Part shown: one piece after another, positions 1 to 11,472 of the stretch
How the letters are laid out: every line of letters begins with the position of its first letter
How positions within the stretch are numbered: the stretch's first letter is position 1
Source: Sorex araneus
Taxonomy: Eukaryota; Chordata; Mammalia; Eulipotyphla; Soricidae
Assembly: GCF_027595985.1 (NCBI RefSeq)
Contig: NC_073307.1
Coordinates: 15,235,627 to 15,299,626, forward strand
Length of the DNA: 64,000 bases
Direction: 5' to 3'
The notes under the pieces: model-generated
Told to the model about the DNA's origin: nothing
Databases searched by the model: none
The model's input: only the letters and a program-made list of their open reading frames with translations
Program-made: the position numbers and the translations under genes

Positions 1-60
1 TCCTGAGTGCAGAGCCAGGAGTAACCTCTGAGTATCATCAGGTGTGACAAAAAAAAAAAA
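1..60 (+). repeat. SOR-type SINE, 3' part, cut by window start
   Basis: Carries the body end (GAGTGCAGAGCCAGGAGTAA) and an A-tail. The head lies outside the window. Confidence 0.85.
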
Positions 61-1124
61 GAAGAAGTTGGATTTAAAGCCCAACCCTGAAACCACTCCA
101 GGGCTGGTGGTGCCTGAGAGTAGGAGAGTAGATGAGCTCTCAGGGCAAAAAAAAAAAAAAAAAAAAAAAAAATGAGGATGCTGTGTGCAGAGCCAGAACA
201 CATATCTTGGGGCCAGGGCTGGAAATTCGGGTGGTCCTTAGGGAGTAGACACTTCTGAGAGCCGGGGGTGCCTTCGAAGCACGCTGAGAGAAGCAGCAAC
301 CTCAGGAGGGCCCTGTGTGGCCAGAGGCTCCAGGAGAGTCCAGTACTCAGTCGCCCGGGAATGGCGGGCAGATTGCGCCTCTCCCTCCCTGGTAGGAAGT
401 GCTAGAAAGGGGTTCCCCGGGGTGCCGTTGAACTGGAGCAGGCTCCATATTTTCCTCTCCCATCTCCCTGCGGTACCAAGTGTGCAACGATCGATTTCCT
501 CCCTGCATTTGTTTTTGTTATCCATTATTGATGGGATCATTTTTCCATCCTTCGTGCATGAAGGCAAATTTTGTGTAAAAATCAATTGAGTGAGTGCCGC
601 CGATGGCTTGTTGCGTTCTCCTGGCTTTCATCTCCCGGGCACCAGCTCTCGGGAGATGAAGGGCTGGATGTTAGGGAGCAGCCAGGAGGGGACGGGGGTC
701 CCTGGAGTCAATACAGAGTTCAGGAGCACAGGCTCCTCCTCTCAGGAGACCTAGCAAGCACCTGGGCTTCCTGGAACGTTAACTTCCCTGGTGTCTCTGA
801 CCGTGTAGGCACAATCTGCCCCTACACACCCCACCTCTACTGTCCCGCCTCCAAGCTGGACATCCTCGTCCAGCTCCAACAAATGCATTTCAGTGTAGAA
901 ATCTACAGGACTAAGGTGTGGGGACCTGCTTGCTGGTGAGAACCCTACTGAGCTGTGAGTGAGGGGTAGAGATGTAGGATGGATGGCACAGCTGGCATTT
1001 TCTGGGTGCCTGGAGCTTCCACATGCCCTGAGAGGGGAGAACATTGAAGGAAGGAGAAAAGATATGGGGGCCGAAAGTTCTTGCTCTGTTTTTGTGATGC
1101 AGGGGATTGAACCCATGTCTTAAG
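61..1124. other. Unassigned DNA, no gene seen
   Basis: Contains a 25-bp A-run near 147-171. Short frames lack domain resemblance. Nothing else recognised. Confidence 0.5.
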
Positions 1125-1140
1125 CATCATCAGGTGTGGC
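1125..1140 (+). repeat. SINE 3' terminus preceding (GAAA)n array
   Basis: GCATCATCAGGTGTGGCAAG is the end of the SOR-type body. The next bases are the (GAAA)n expansion, so the array grew from the SINE A-tail. Confidence 0.6.
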
Positions 1141-1175
1141 AAGAAAGAAAGAGAGAAAAAGAGAAAGAGAGGGAG

Positions 1176-1262
<87 letters not shown>

Positions 1263-1418
1263 AGGAAGGAAGGAAGGAAGGAAGGAAGGAAGGAAGGAAG
1301 GAAGGGAGAGAAAGAAGGAAGAAAGGAAAGAAAGAGAAGGAAATAAAGATGAAGTAAAGAAATAGAAAGAAGAAAGAAAGAAAGAGAGAGAGAAAGACAG
1401 ACAGACAGAAAGAAAGAC

Positions 1419-1487
<69 letters not shown>

Positions 1488-1507
1488 AGGAAGGAAGGAA
1501 GGAAGGA

Positions 1508-1547
<40 letters not shown>

Positions 1548-1563
1548 AAAAAGAAAGAAAGAA

Positions 1564-1596
<33 letters not shown>

Positions 1597-1642
1597 AGGA
1601 AAGAAAGAAAGAAGGAAAGAAAGAAAGAAGGAAAGAAAGAAG

Positions 1643-1737
<95 letters not shown>

Positions 1738-1832
1738 CGGAAGGAAGGAAGGAAGGAAGGAAGGAAGGAAGGAAGGAAGGAAGGAAGGAAGGAAGAAGGA
1801 AAGAAGGAAAGAAGGAAAGAGGGAAAGAAAGA
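1141..1832. repeat. Long (GAAA)n/(GGAA)n microsatellite
   Basis: About 690 bp of purine tetranucleotides with GGAA blocks (about 1260-1304, 1487-1506, 1740-1792). Long Ser/Phe/Leu and Lys/Glu frames here are artefacts of the repeat. Confidence 0.97.
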
Positions 1833-1834
1833 AG

Positions 1835-2485
1835 TTCCCCACGTGCTGGGTGTCCCTTTCTCTGGGGGAACTCTAAATCTGTCACATATAGACCACAGTT
1901 ATACCCCCAGACACCCCTGAGTCTGTCCCATGAGGACAGTGAGACTGAGTCCATCCTGAGCTGAGTGCGTGCATGAGGGCACAGAGGGGCGACTCGCCTA
2001 TTAGTGCTCACATCTGGTGGGGGTGGGGCAGAGAGGGCACACCAAGACCTGCCTGAGGTCACCACAGCAGCACCCAGGACTCACAGGGAGCCCCAACTGA
2101 CTCCTTTGCCCACGCCTTCTCCTCTCTCCTCTCATTCGACTTGCCGTGAGGTCGAATGATGGCCAGTGTTTGGCTGGAAACCGGAGACCAAGGGGCGTCT
2201 CCTGGCCCTGTCCACTTTCCTGTCTACCTACTTCCGGGGGTTGCCAATGGCCAACACCCGCACGGCTTCCATTGGCCATCAGACCCCCGAGAACTCTCCT
2301 GCACTCTCCAGGGCCCCAGAGGCCCCTGCTACTGTCCACGCTAGGTCCTGGCCAGTCCTGAAGGGCCCAGGGTGGCCAAAAGGGGTCATGAGGGTCAGGA
2401 ATTCTGGTGGCTCTGTTCTAGGAGTTTTGTAAAATCTTGAGTGTGGACTTTTATGGCGGGGGGCGGGGAGAGGAGAAGGGAAGGC
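1835..2485. other. Unassigned DNA, no gene seen
   Basis: Short overlapping frames only, without family resemblance. Confidence 0.5.
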
Positions 2486-2489
2486 CAAC

Positions 2490-2640
2490 ATATGGCAGTG
2501 CTCAGGGCTTACTCCTGGCTCTGTGCTCAGGAATCACTCCTAGCAGTGCTTGGGGAGTCCATAGGCAATGCTGGGGGCTGAACCAGAGTCAGCTACAGAC
2601 ACCATCAGCATCTTAACCCCTTTATTATCTCACTGGCCCC
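2490..2640 (-). repeat. Diverged SOR-type SINE
   Basis: Recognisable reverse-oriented body (GCAGTGCTCAGGGCTTACTC) and degraded head ending TCTCACTGGCCCC. Confidence 0.75.
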
Positions 2641-2642
2641 TG

Positions 2643-2652
2643 GTGTGTGTGC

Positions 2653-2684
<32 letters not shown>
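2643..2684. repeat. (TG)n microsatellite
   Basis: Dinucleotide run with one GCGC interruption. Confidence 0.95.
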
Positions 2685-2685
<1 letters not shown>

Positions 2686-2817
2686 GAACTTGGGACATTG
2701 GTGGTGGGAAATGAACACTAATAAAGGGATGGGTGGTAGAACTTTGTACTACTGAAACTCAATCAGAAACAACTTTGTAACTATATATCTCACAGTGATT
2801 CAATTAAAATTAAAAAG
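2685..2817 (+). repeat. L1 3' UTR fragment
   Basis: GGACATTGGTGGTGGGAAAT through an A-rich end is shared with the L1 3' ends near 4700 and 51120 (plus) and 31230 (minus). It is 5'-truncated. Confidence 0.7.
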
Positions 2818-3220
2818 TGCTTCTTGGGGCTCACAGGGCAGACCTTTACTGGAGATCATAGTCCAAGCCCTAAAGGCTTCCAGGGATCAAGGCAAATGGA
2901 CACATACACCAGCTATGCTCTGTCCTCCAACTTTATTTGAAAATGACCATTGAAGGATATTAAAATGATGAAATTTCTAGAACAGAGAGAACAAGAAAGG
3001 GGACTTGAGTGGCAACAAGAAAGGGTTGGGGAGTGGCCAAGTGGGATCCTGGAAAGTAAACAAATGAAAAGGACCTTTAGTAGGACTTAAGAAGGCAGGG
3101 TCGAGGGTATGGTGCCGCCAGCAAGTCAACCTGTATCAGCAGCCTAATAGTGACTTCAGGATTCCTGGTGCCCCAAAATTGCCAGACCCCAACAATTTGG
3201 GACCAAATTTACCAAGAAAT
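2818..3220. other. Unassigned DNA, no gene seen
   Basis: Possibly the left part of the following composite element; no diagnostic motif. Confidence 0.4.
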
Positions 3221-3224
3221 TAAA

Positions 3225-4600
3225 TGGCCAAAAGTTAGGTATGTGGGAGCCACACCCACAAACCAACCACCTCCAGTTCAGCTATATAAGCTCACTTATT
3301 GGCCTTATTTCAGAGACCCATAAATAAATCTCGAAAGAGATAAAAAACCAGGGCCAGAGCGATAGCACATCGGGTAGGGCATTTGCCTTGCACGTGGCCG
3401 ACCCGGGTTCGATCTCCAGCATCCCATATGGTCCCCCAAGCACTGCCAGGAGTAATTCCTGAGTGCAAAGCCTGGAGTAACCCCTGAGCATCGCTGGGTG
3501 TGACCCAAAAAGCAAAAAAAAAAAAAAGAGATCAAAAACCACAGTTAATCTCGGACCCACACATGGCTGGACAGACTGGGGTAAATTGGAGGGGGGCCTG
3601 GTGGCCCGCCCAAGCAGAGCCCCCAGCAGCCACTTGCTTCCACAATCCTAAATCGCTGCCATACCCCTGACTTCACCGTCTCAAGATAGACGTCACCAAG
3701 ATATAATCTGCTGAAAATTTTGGTATGCAGTTTTTGTGACTGAAATCTCCAGGCTTTCTCAGAGTTGGGGATGGGCTACCTCCCCCCACTTCCCAATACA
3801 CATGAAAGCACTAGCAGTCACCCCCACAAACCAACTCCAGTGCCACCCTGTAAGCTCTACTGCGGCCTTGCTTCAGAGACCCCTAAGTAAATCTCAAAAG
3901 AGACCAAAAGCCACAGAAAAGCTCGGACCTGTGCATGGCCGAATGGACTGGGGTAAATTGGAGGGTGGTGAGTGTGCCTGCCCAAGCAGAGTCCTTGGCA
4001 GCCACTTTCTTCCACAATCCAAAATCGCTGCCACACCCCCAGCCTGACTCCACCGTCTCAGGATGGACCTCACCAAGATATAATCTGCTGAAAATTTTGT
4101 AATGTGGATCTTAGCGCACCAACAGCCCTGACCCAGAGACACAGCAGGAAGTCCCAGAAGACACCACAGTGTTGGAGATCACTCCGCGCCCCATACCAAG
4201 CCAATCTCACCGGGGCACCCCAGATGGAGCAGGTACTCCCCACCTACTCCAGATGGAATCCTGATGACCAAGAGCTTCCACAAGTGAGGCCCAAGTATCG
4301 GGTTCCAGGACTGAATCTCCAGTCCGCATGGCGGCAGAGGACCTGGGCTGCCCCTCCCCGGGTCCCTGTCTGCCCAGCAGACTGACTGTCATGCCCACAA
4401 TTTGCCTCTGGGTGCCATCTTGGCGCACCAACAGCCCTGGCCCAGAGACTCCCAATTGAATTTCAAAATGGATGAGTGCCATACAGAGATGTCTCTAGAA
4501 CCCAACCACTTACAATCTAAAAGTTTACATTTACAATTGCATCCATGAGAGCTCTCATGATATTCAAAATGAGCAATGGAAAATAAATTATCTAGCGTCT
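3225..4600 (+). repeat. Composite element with internal tandem repeats, possibly L1 5' region
   Basis: Two diverged copies of a unit of roughly 320 bp are seen at about 3245-3725 (interrupted by a SINE) and 3815-4105. Both contain ACTGGGGTAAATTGGAGG, CCACTTNCTTCCACAATCC and AAGATATAATCTGCTGAAAA. A third repeat, GCGCACCAACAGCCCTG, occurs at about 4116 and 4422. An L1 3' UTR follows at once. Monomer-like repeats ahead of an L1 3' end suggest an L1 5' UTR joined to a 3' UTR with both ORFs lost. An unrelated LTR or satellite origin is also possible. Confidence 0.4.
3351..3527 (+). repeat. SOR-type SINE (type 1, A-tailed), full length
   Basis: Reference copy for this window. The tRNA-like head has Pol III box A (TAGCACAtCGGG here, TAGCACAGCGGG in most copies) and box B (GGTTCGATcTCC here, GGTTCGATTCC in most). 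Then come CAGCATCCCATATGGTCCCC, the body GAGTGCAAAGCCTGGAGTAA, TGTGACCCAAAAAGC and an A-tail. It is flanked by a 14-bp duplication, GAGATAAAAAACCA (3337) and GAGATCAAAAACCA (3528), as expected for L1-driven retroposition. Confidence 0.95.
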
Positions 4601-4604
4601 GCCC

Positions 4605-4834
4605 CTGGAAGGTAGGTTGGAATGGTGGTGGGAAATTTCAAACAAATCATAATGCCCCAAATTATGACTTAGAGAGCAAGTACTGGGGGAATTGTCTGCC
4701 ATAGAGGCAGAGTGAGGACTGGGATGTGAGTGGTGGAAAATGTGCTCAGGTGGAGGGATGGGCATCATTGTATGGCTGAATCTCGAACATGAAAGCTTTG
4801 AAACTCTGTTTCCTGGTGATACAAAAAAAAAAAA
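4605..4834 (+). repeat. L1 3' UTR with A-tail
   Basis: Contains AACATGAAAGCTTTGAAACT and a terminal A12 run, colinear with the L1 3' ends near 51200 and 31160. Confidence 0.7.
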
Positions 4835-5002
4835 GTAATGTGAAGTTCATGCCCAGTTCAGTCACTTAATCAATGGCTGAACAAACAGCAGTAATAGCAG
4901 TGCTCCGGAGGCTGGAGCTGGAGCACAGAGCTCCCGCTCCAGGTGGGGGTTAAAGCAGTGGCCTCCCCCAGGCCCCACAGGACGTCAGAATCTATTCACT
5001 AC

Positions 5003-5150
5003 TAACCAGAGAGAGAGGACAGCGCATGAGGCACCGGCCTTTCCTGAGACCCATCTGGGTTCAATTTCAGGCACACCTAGAATGGCGTAGAGTTCCCCAA
5101 ACCCTGCCAGGAGAAAGCCCTGAGCACAGCCCGGTGTGCACCCCGCCCCC
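5003..5150 (+). repeat. Diverged SOR-type SINE
   Basis: Head (ATCTGGGTTCAATTTCAGG) and body are recognisable but heavily mutated. Confidence 0.65.
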
Positions 5151-5164
5151 TCACTGAAACTGTT

Positions 5165-5400
5165 TTGTTTGGGGACTGCTATCCTGAGCACTGCTCAGAA
5201 GCCCCAGGGGCCACTCCTGGCCACTCTCAGCAGCTGCACAGGCCCAGGATGGTTCCATGTGAATGGCTGGTGACACCGTGCTGCTCTGACCCGCTGCTGT
5301 TGGGGGGTCCTGGGGTTACACGCGCTCAGCATGCAGTGCTGGGGGTTGGATCTGGGACTCAGGCAGGTCAGGTATGTACCCCAATCCTCTGAACAGCCCC
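5165..5400 (-). repeat. Very old SINE-like remnant
   Basis: GAGCACTGCTCAGAAG and GGGGGTTGGATCTGGGACTC resemble reverse-oriented SINE segments. Confidence 0.35.
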
Positions 5401-5464
5401 CACAGTCTCTATTAGGAAATATTATTAAAGCTCATTTAATAATAAGATTAAATAGTATTAAGTT

Positions 5465-5709
5465 CACTGTCACTGTCATCCCATTGCTCATCTATTTGTT
5501 CGAGTGGGCACCAGTAACATCTCTCATTGAGAGACTTATTGTTACTGTTTTTGGCATATCTAATACGCATGGGCAGCTTGTCAGGCTCTGCCGTGCGGGC
5601 TCCATACTCTCAGTAGCTTGCCAAGCTCTCCGAGAGGGGCGGAGGAATCGAAACACGGGTCGGCCGCGTGAAAGGCGAAAGCCCAACCACTGTGCTATCG
5701 CTCCAGCCC
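5465..5709 (-). repeat. Type 2 SINE (tRNA-like head, RTE-like 3' end)
   Basis: Full-length copy with an 11-bp duplication AGTATTAAGTT at 5454-5464 and 5710-5720. In element orientation the tRNA-like head is followed by a body unlike type 1 (GGCAAGCT... GCATATNNAATACG reversed here). The 3' end reads GATGTTACTGGTGCCCACTC then GATGAGCAATGGGATGACAG, with a short GTGACAGTG tail instead of poly(A). This 3' end matches the RTE fragment at 55435-56131. Confidence 0.9.
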
Positions 5710-6690
5710 AGTATTAAGTTAATTATTAAATATTATCATAGTATTAAATATTGATAATATTAAATATTAAATAAATAATATATAACATTAAATATGATGC
5801 TATTAAATATCATCAGATCCAGTATTTGATCATAATAAACATTATTAAATCTCCATGCAGATTTCACTAAAGGGAGGTGAAGTAACCGCATGTATCAATC
5901 CTAGACGATTAAACACTAGAGTAGACTGTGACCCAATTATAGTATGGAAATTTAAAAAAAAAAGATTTGCTAAGATTGTGCATTGGAGAGGGAGGGGATC
6001 TTGAGACATCGGCGGAAGGACACGGACACTGGTGGGAGCTGTGGAGACCCCCTGATGCTGATGGTGGGATTACCAAGTCACCCCGGTGATGCTTGGAAAC
6101 CACTTGGGCTGGGTTTGATGATGGTGATCCGTACTATATGGTGCTCAGTTGAAACCTGGGGTGGCCACAAGCGAGGCAAGCACCTTTGTGCCGGTACTAT
6201 CTCTCCAACCCATGGCTGCCTGCTCTTTAGGACCACATGCCAGTGTGCAGGGGGTAGTTGTAGCCAAGAATTCTGGGTACTGTCATGTGTCACATGATAA
6301 GGAAATTAACATGGGGAGGAGGGGAGACAAAATAGACATAGATGCAAAATAGCCAAACTGCTAGCACCATTAATAAGACAAGAATTGCAAATTTCCTCTT
6401 TCGTGTTAGGCCCTAGAACTGAAGAGGTAGCTCAACAGACTGAAAACAGGCTTTGTGGGTGGGCCGTTCCCTTCCCATGAGCACTGCTGGAAGTCACCCC
6501 CTCACTTGGAGAACCCCCAGGCGTGTCCCCAAAACAATAACAAATGAAGAAACAAAAATGTATCATGTTAGATCTTAGTATGAGGCACTTTTATGGTGAA
6601 AAATAACGTAAAATAAAAAATATTTCTAAGCGTGGCATGTAGTCACAATCACACGGAAACATTGAGAATAATATCGTTTCCTGAATCCTT
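5710..6690. other. AT-rich and unassigned DNA with SINE scraps
   Basis: TTAAATATTA-rich stretch to about 5860. Faint SINE remnants are possible at 6150-6220 and 6420-6540. No gene. Confidence 0.45.
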
Positions 6691-6694
6691 GCTG

Positions 6695-6861
6695 TTATTT
6701 TTGTTTGGGGCCACACCCAGCAGTGACCAGGGCTTGCTCCTAGCTCTGTGCTCAGGAATCACTCCCGACAGCCTTGGGAGCCATGTGGGGTGCCGGGGAC
6801 GGAACTCTTGTCGCCGAGCGGAAGACAAGTGCCCTGGCTGCTGCTCTATCGCTCTGCCCAG
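6695..6861 (-). repeat. Diverged SOR-type SINE
   Basis: GGGGCCACACCCAGCAGTGA to CTCTATCGCTCTGCCC. Confidence 0.75.
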
Positions 6862-7259
6862 GTTCCTGAGCCTGGAACCTTCTCACATTCTCCAGTCAAA
6901 GAACCCCTCATCACTCTTCCCAACTCACATTCTACAATTCCGTGAACTCGCATAAATATCATTAAAACTTTCTTTGCAATGAGACAACCCCAGCGTGTTA
7001 TCCAAAAACATAGGCCTTCCCTCAACGCCCCTATAGCCTTAGTGAAATTGGCAGGGTGGTCTACGCAAAGCCATAAGCAAGAGTCAAGTGCTATCTATGA
7101 GAAAAATTGTGTTCTTCCTGATTTTAGAACGGGAGACTAGGAGGGTGGGGGTGGGGAAGGAGTTCCAGATACTTGCTTATGCCTGTAAGTAAGCTTAGGG
7201 CAGGGTGGGGGGGTGGCATGGACAACATGATGAATGTAGGTAAAAACATGAAGCTGCAT

Positions 7260-7441
7260 TTTCTTTCTTTCTTTTTTTTTTGTTTGCCACACCTGACGAT
7301 GTACAGGGGTTACTCCTGGCTCATGCACTGAGGAATTACGCCTGGCGGTGCTCAGGGGACCATATGGAATGCTGGGAATCGAACCCGGGTTGGCCGAGTG
7401 CAAGGCAAACGCCCTACCCTCTGTGCTATCTCTCCAGCCCC
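7260..7441 (-). repeat. SOR-type SINE, full length
   Basis: Direct repeat TGAAGCTGCATTTTC on both sides (about 7249 and 7442). T-rich tail CTTTCTTTCTTTTT. Confidence 0.93.
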
Positions 7442-7484
7442 TGAAGCTGCATTTTCTAAAGTTGCTGAGAAAACATATTTTAGA

Positions 7485-7542
7485 AGGGCTGGAGGATAAT
7501 ACAGGACTTAAGGTACTTGCCTAGACCGAATACGTTCCCCTA
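7485..7542 (+). repeat. SINE head fragment before (GGA)n
   Basis: AGGGCTGGAGGATAATACAG then ACTTGCCTAGACCGAATACG; the body is replaced by the purine repeat. Confidence 0.4.
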
Positions 7543-7795
7543 AGGAGGAGGAGGAGGAAGAGGAGGTGGAGGAGGAGGGGAAAAAGGGGAGGAGGAGGAG
7601 AAGGAGAAGTATAAGGAGGAGGAGGAGGAGAGGAGGAAAAGGAGGAGGAGAAGGAGGACAAAAAAGAAGAGAAAGAAGAGGGAAGAGGAGGAAGAGGAGG
7701 AGGAAGACCAGGAAGAGGAGGAGGAAGAAGAAGAAGAAGAGGGATGAAGAGGAAGAGGAGGAGGAGGAGGAGGTGGAGGAGGAAGAGAAGGAGGT
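7543..7795. repeat. (GGA)n/(GAA)n purine microsatellite
   Basis: About 250 bp of imperfect GGA/GAA triplets. Confidence 0.95.
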
Positions 7796-8316
7796 CTTGT
7801 CACAGGGAAAAATACTGCAACTATGTAAGGAATTTGCAATAATATAGCCACACAGTAAATCATTATGTCATATATCTAACTCCTACACAACTTTATAAGT
7901 CAACTGTATCTCAGTAAAATGTGGGAAGGGGAACTGTGGAATAGAAAGGGGGGTTTCTGGGGAGTTAGAGACAGAGGAATTGAAGGTGGTGCACACTCTT
8001 GTTATTTGATCTCAGCAATATGGCCTGGGATGAAAATTTGGTGAAATGCAGTGCAGGCACTACCTAAACCAGAGGGGGGAAATATGAAGATCTGAGTGCA
8101 GAGAAGTCTTCATCTCCTCTGTGGATGCCAGCGACAGCTGGGAGGAGCTGCAGTGCCCAGTGCTCTCCTGCCAGCCCACACCTCAGTCCCCATTGAACCG
8201 GGTCTCCCTAGACCCGTGAACTGGAAGACGAACTGGCATGTCTCAGCTAGAACATATTTAATCTAACAAAATTTCATTTTAATTTCATCCTGCCTCCTAG
8301 ACATAACGTGACTTTG
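7796..8316. other. Unassigned DNA, no gene seen
   Basis: The AACTTTATAAGTCAACTGTATCTCAGTAAAA stretch near 7890 hints at an old LINE 3' end. Nothing firm. Confidence 0.35.
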
Positions 8317-8319
8317 ACT

Positions 8320-8486
8320 TTTTTTTTTTTGGTCACACCCGGCGATGCACAGGGGTTACTCATGGTTCATGCACTCAGGAATCACTCCAGGCGGTACTCA
8401 GGGGACCATATGGGATGCTGGGAATTGAACCCAGGTTGGCCGCGTGCAAGGCAAACGCCCTACCCACTGTGCTATTGCTCCAGCCC
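8320..8486 (-). repeat. SOR-type SINE, full length
   Basis: Flanked by GTGACTTTGACTTTT on both sides (8308 and 8487). Confidence 0.94.
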
Positions 8487-8489
8487 CGT

Positions 8490-9860
8490 GACTTTGACTT
8501 TTAAGCTGCCAAACTGGTGGCACTTTTATTTCTCACTAAATGGTGGGGCTTGACTTACAGTCAGAAACCTGAATGGTTTCCAGGAGAATCTCATGGAAGA
8601 AGTAGTAGCTCCTTCTTCCAGTTCTGTTTTGATTTTTCAACTCTCCTCCCCAAAGTGAATTCATTAATTCACTTATAAGCTAAACAAAAATCAAATATAA
8701 CACATACCATTGCCCACCCACACAATATTACAGGTGGCAGTTTCAGAAGTCATCTGGTCTACCCTGTTATGTAGCAAAAAAAAAAAAAAGAGGGAAACTC
8801 ACCACTCAAAATCTCAGTTCTATTTGGCAGATTAAAAAAAAAAGTACACTAGATTTTGACTCCTAATGTAATACTTTTTCCACTCCACCACATTGTCTCC
8901 TGAGAGACTGACTATTGATCGGAAATATAATTTTGACAAAACCATTTGGAGCCTCTACTGACAACCGGCTCATAGCCTAAGTGACACATTATTTTTACCC
9001 TCAATAAAGTTCTTCTGTTTGATAAACTGGCTCCAGTGCTTACAGGTATTTGGCTGTAAATTCAGCAAGTTACACAAAGAAGAGCTTTCAGATAACCTAG
9101 TCCAAAGGACTTTGAACCTGGGATATGAGGTTATGGGTTGACCCAGGAGATCTATGGTTAAGTTTTAGAAGAGTTTCAAGGTGCCAGAGAAGTGGTTTCA
9201 GTGGTAGAAGGGCATGCTCACTCGTACAAGGCCCAGAGGTGGATCTTCAGCATTAAAAAATAAAAGAAAGAATTTAAAGTAGAGATATTAATGTTATTCT
9301 GGGGTATGAACAAGATTTTCCCTCTGACTCACAGGGGAATCCACACCAAAAGAGACCCTCTATTTAGTTCCTTTTCTTCGATTTTGAAATAAGACTGAGC
9401 AATGAGTAGATGCCAACATCACATGGGATAGAAAAGCCCGAGAACTCAGATACTTGAGCTGTTCTGGGCACTTTCCCTGGGTACCCTATGCCTGATTTCA
9501 CTTGCTCCCTTGAACTCTCTCCAATCCGTGCTCTACTCTATAAGAGGAATTTATTGAGAGCCTATGCCGGACCCAATTCAGATCAACCGTGACACAGAAC
9601 AATAACTCCTCACCTCCTCATCTCCAGCAACCAATCAGATCATCCCTTAAGTCTGTCTGGGAGAGAAGAGAATATGCATTCCACAGCTTCTGGTTTCCTC
9701 AGATGTGGGCATCTTGGCCATCTGCTGCTCGACTCCCTCTCCAGGGTGAATTATTGCACAAGGTCCCCAGTTCCATCACATCTGTATCCACCCAGAACAA
9801 TTCCTCCTACTGGAGAGATGGGCAGACTTCAGGGAGGTAGGAGTGAAGGGGGCTTTGCCG
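8490..9860. other. Unassigned DNA, no gene seen
   Basis: A-runs near 8777 and 8834. A possible old tRNA-headed SINE scrap lies at 9195-9262 (GTGGTTTCAGTGGTAGAAGG). No conserved coding frame. Confidence 0.45.
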
Positions 9861-9975
9861 CTTAGGGGCTACTCCCAGTTCTGTGCTTAGGGGAACCATG
9901 TGGTTACTGGGGATCAATCCCCGGGCCTCCTGCAAGCAAAGCATACTCAGCTCATCGAGCTATCTCTCTAGCCCT
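9861..9975 (-). repeat. Diverged SINE fragment
   Basis: GGGGCTACTCCCAGTTCTGT to CTATCTCTCTAGCCC. Confidence 0.65.
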
Positions 9976-10034
9976 GAAGAGAGATTTCTTAACATGATCG
10001 AATGGGATCAAGTGCTCTATCACCTGAAATTTTC

Positions 10035-10232
10035 TTTCTTTTCTTTTTCTTTCTTTCTATTTTTTTGTGCTTTTTGGGTCACACCTGGTGATGCACAGGA
10101 GTTACTCCTGACTCTGCACTCAGGAAATGCTCCTGGTGGTGCTCAGGGGACCATATAGGATGCTGGGAATCAAACCCAGGTTGGCCGCATGCAAGGCGAA
10201 CGCCCTGCTCACTGTGCTATTGCTCCAGCCCC
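10035..10232 (-). repeat. SOR-type SINE, full length
   Basis: CCTGAAATTTTC duplicated at about 10023 and 10232. Tail is T/C-rich. Confidence 0.93.
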
Positions 10233-10277
10233 CTGAAATTTTCAATAGCTAAAGATACCTGCAATGTACATATGGAG

Positions 10278-10439
10278 TTTTTAGGCCATACCAGGCAGTG
10301 CTCAGAGCTTACTCCTGGCTCTGCACTCAGGGATCACTCCTGGCAGTGTTCAGGGGATCATATGGGGTACCAGGAATCAAACTCAGCTTGACTGCATGCA
10401 AGGTAAGCTCCTTACACACTATACTCTCACTCTGGCCAC
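10278..10439 (-). repeat. Diverged SOR-type SINE
   Basis: GGCCATACCAGGCAGTGCTC through CTCTCACTCTGGCCAC. Confidence 0.8.
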
Positions 10440-10905
10440 AGGACTCAGAATTTTTAACCACTTTTTAGTTCATACACTTGATTTACTGATTTTATAAAGC
10501 ATCCTAAGATTCATGGCATGGCAAGATTATTACATCTCTCATTTTCTGATGATGGCCAGAAGTTAATGCACAGTGACTAGGAATGACAAACCAAGAAACG
10601 GTAGCCAAGAAAATGTCTTTGTAGTCTATGCAAGAAATTGGAAAAGTCACTTGCCTGCAACAAAGGGAATTAGTGACAAAGCAAAAATGTGAGAAAGCCT
10701 TTCCACTACAAATCTTCTAGCTCTTTTGAATTCAAATCTTGTACCATTCATCAAAACAGTGACAAATAGATCTTGAATTTTAAGAAAATAAAGTGTCAAA
10801 AATCTGTCATTGAGACACATAATTAACTTCCACATTAGCTACATGTGGCAGTGGATGGACATTGTTTAAATTGCCCCTCTGTAAAATGTTCAGACTATGT
10901 TTAGA
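10440..10905. other. Unassigned AT-rich DNA, no gene seen
   Basis: No repeat or coding signature found. Confidence 0.45.
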
Positions 10906-10907
10906 AC

Positions 10908-11166
10908 TGGGCTGGAGCAATAGCACAGCGGGTAGGGCGTTTGCCTCGCACAAGGCTGACCTGGGTTCATTCCTCCATCCCCCTTGGAGAGCATGGCAAG
11001 CTACCGAGAGTATCTCGCCCGCACAGCAGAGCCTGGCAAGCTACCCGTGGCGTATTTGATATGCCAAAAATAGTAACAACAAATCTCACAATGGAGACGT
11101 TACTGGTGCCCACTCAAGCAAACTGATGAGCAACGGGATGACATACAGTGATACAGTGACAGTGAT
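10908..11166 (+). repeat. Type 2 SINE (RTE-like 3' end)
   Basis: Head with box A TAGCACAGCGGG. 3' end GGAGACGTTACTGGTGCCCA then GATGAGCAACGGGATGACAT and (CAGTGATA)-like tail units. The next SINE is inserted in its tail. Confidence 0.93.
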
Positions 11167-11173
11167 GTTTTAT

Positions 11174-11352
11174 CTTTTTTTTTTTTTTGCTTTATGGGTC
11201 ACACCCAGCGATGCACAGGGGTTACTCCTGGCTCTGCACTCAGGAATCACCCTTGGCGGTGCTCAGAGGACCATAGGGGATGCTGGGAATCGAACCCGGG
11301 TCGGCCGCATGCAAGGCAAACACCCTACCCGCTGTACTATTGCTCCAGCCCC
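11174..11352 (-). repeat. SOR-type SINE nested at the end of a type 2 SINE
   Basis: AGTGATGTTTTA flanks both ends (11161 and about 11356), which places its insertion after the type 2 copy. Confidence 0.94.
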
Positions 11353-11382
11353 GATAGTGATGTTTTAGAACTAAATTTGAGA

Positions 11383-11468
11383 TAGAGAGAGAGAGAGAGT
11401 GAGAGAGGGATAGAGAGATAGAGAGAGATAGGTAGAGAGAGATATATAGGTAGATAAATAGATGGATA
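11383..11468. repeat. (GA)n/(GATA)n microsatellite
   Basis: Imperfect GAGA, GATAGA and TAGATAGA units. Confidence 0.9.
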
Positions 11469-11472
11469 GAAG

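Noticed and set aside
1107..2065. Long Ser/Phe/Leu-rich and Lys/Glu-rich frames
   Set aside because: They are translations of the (GAAA)n microsatellite.
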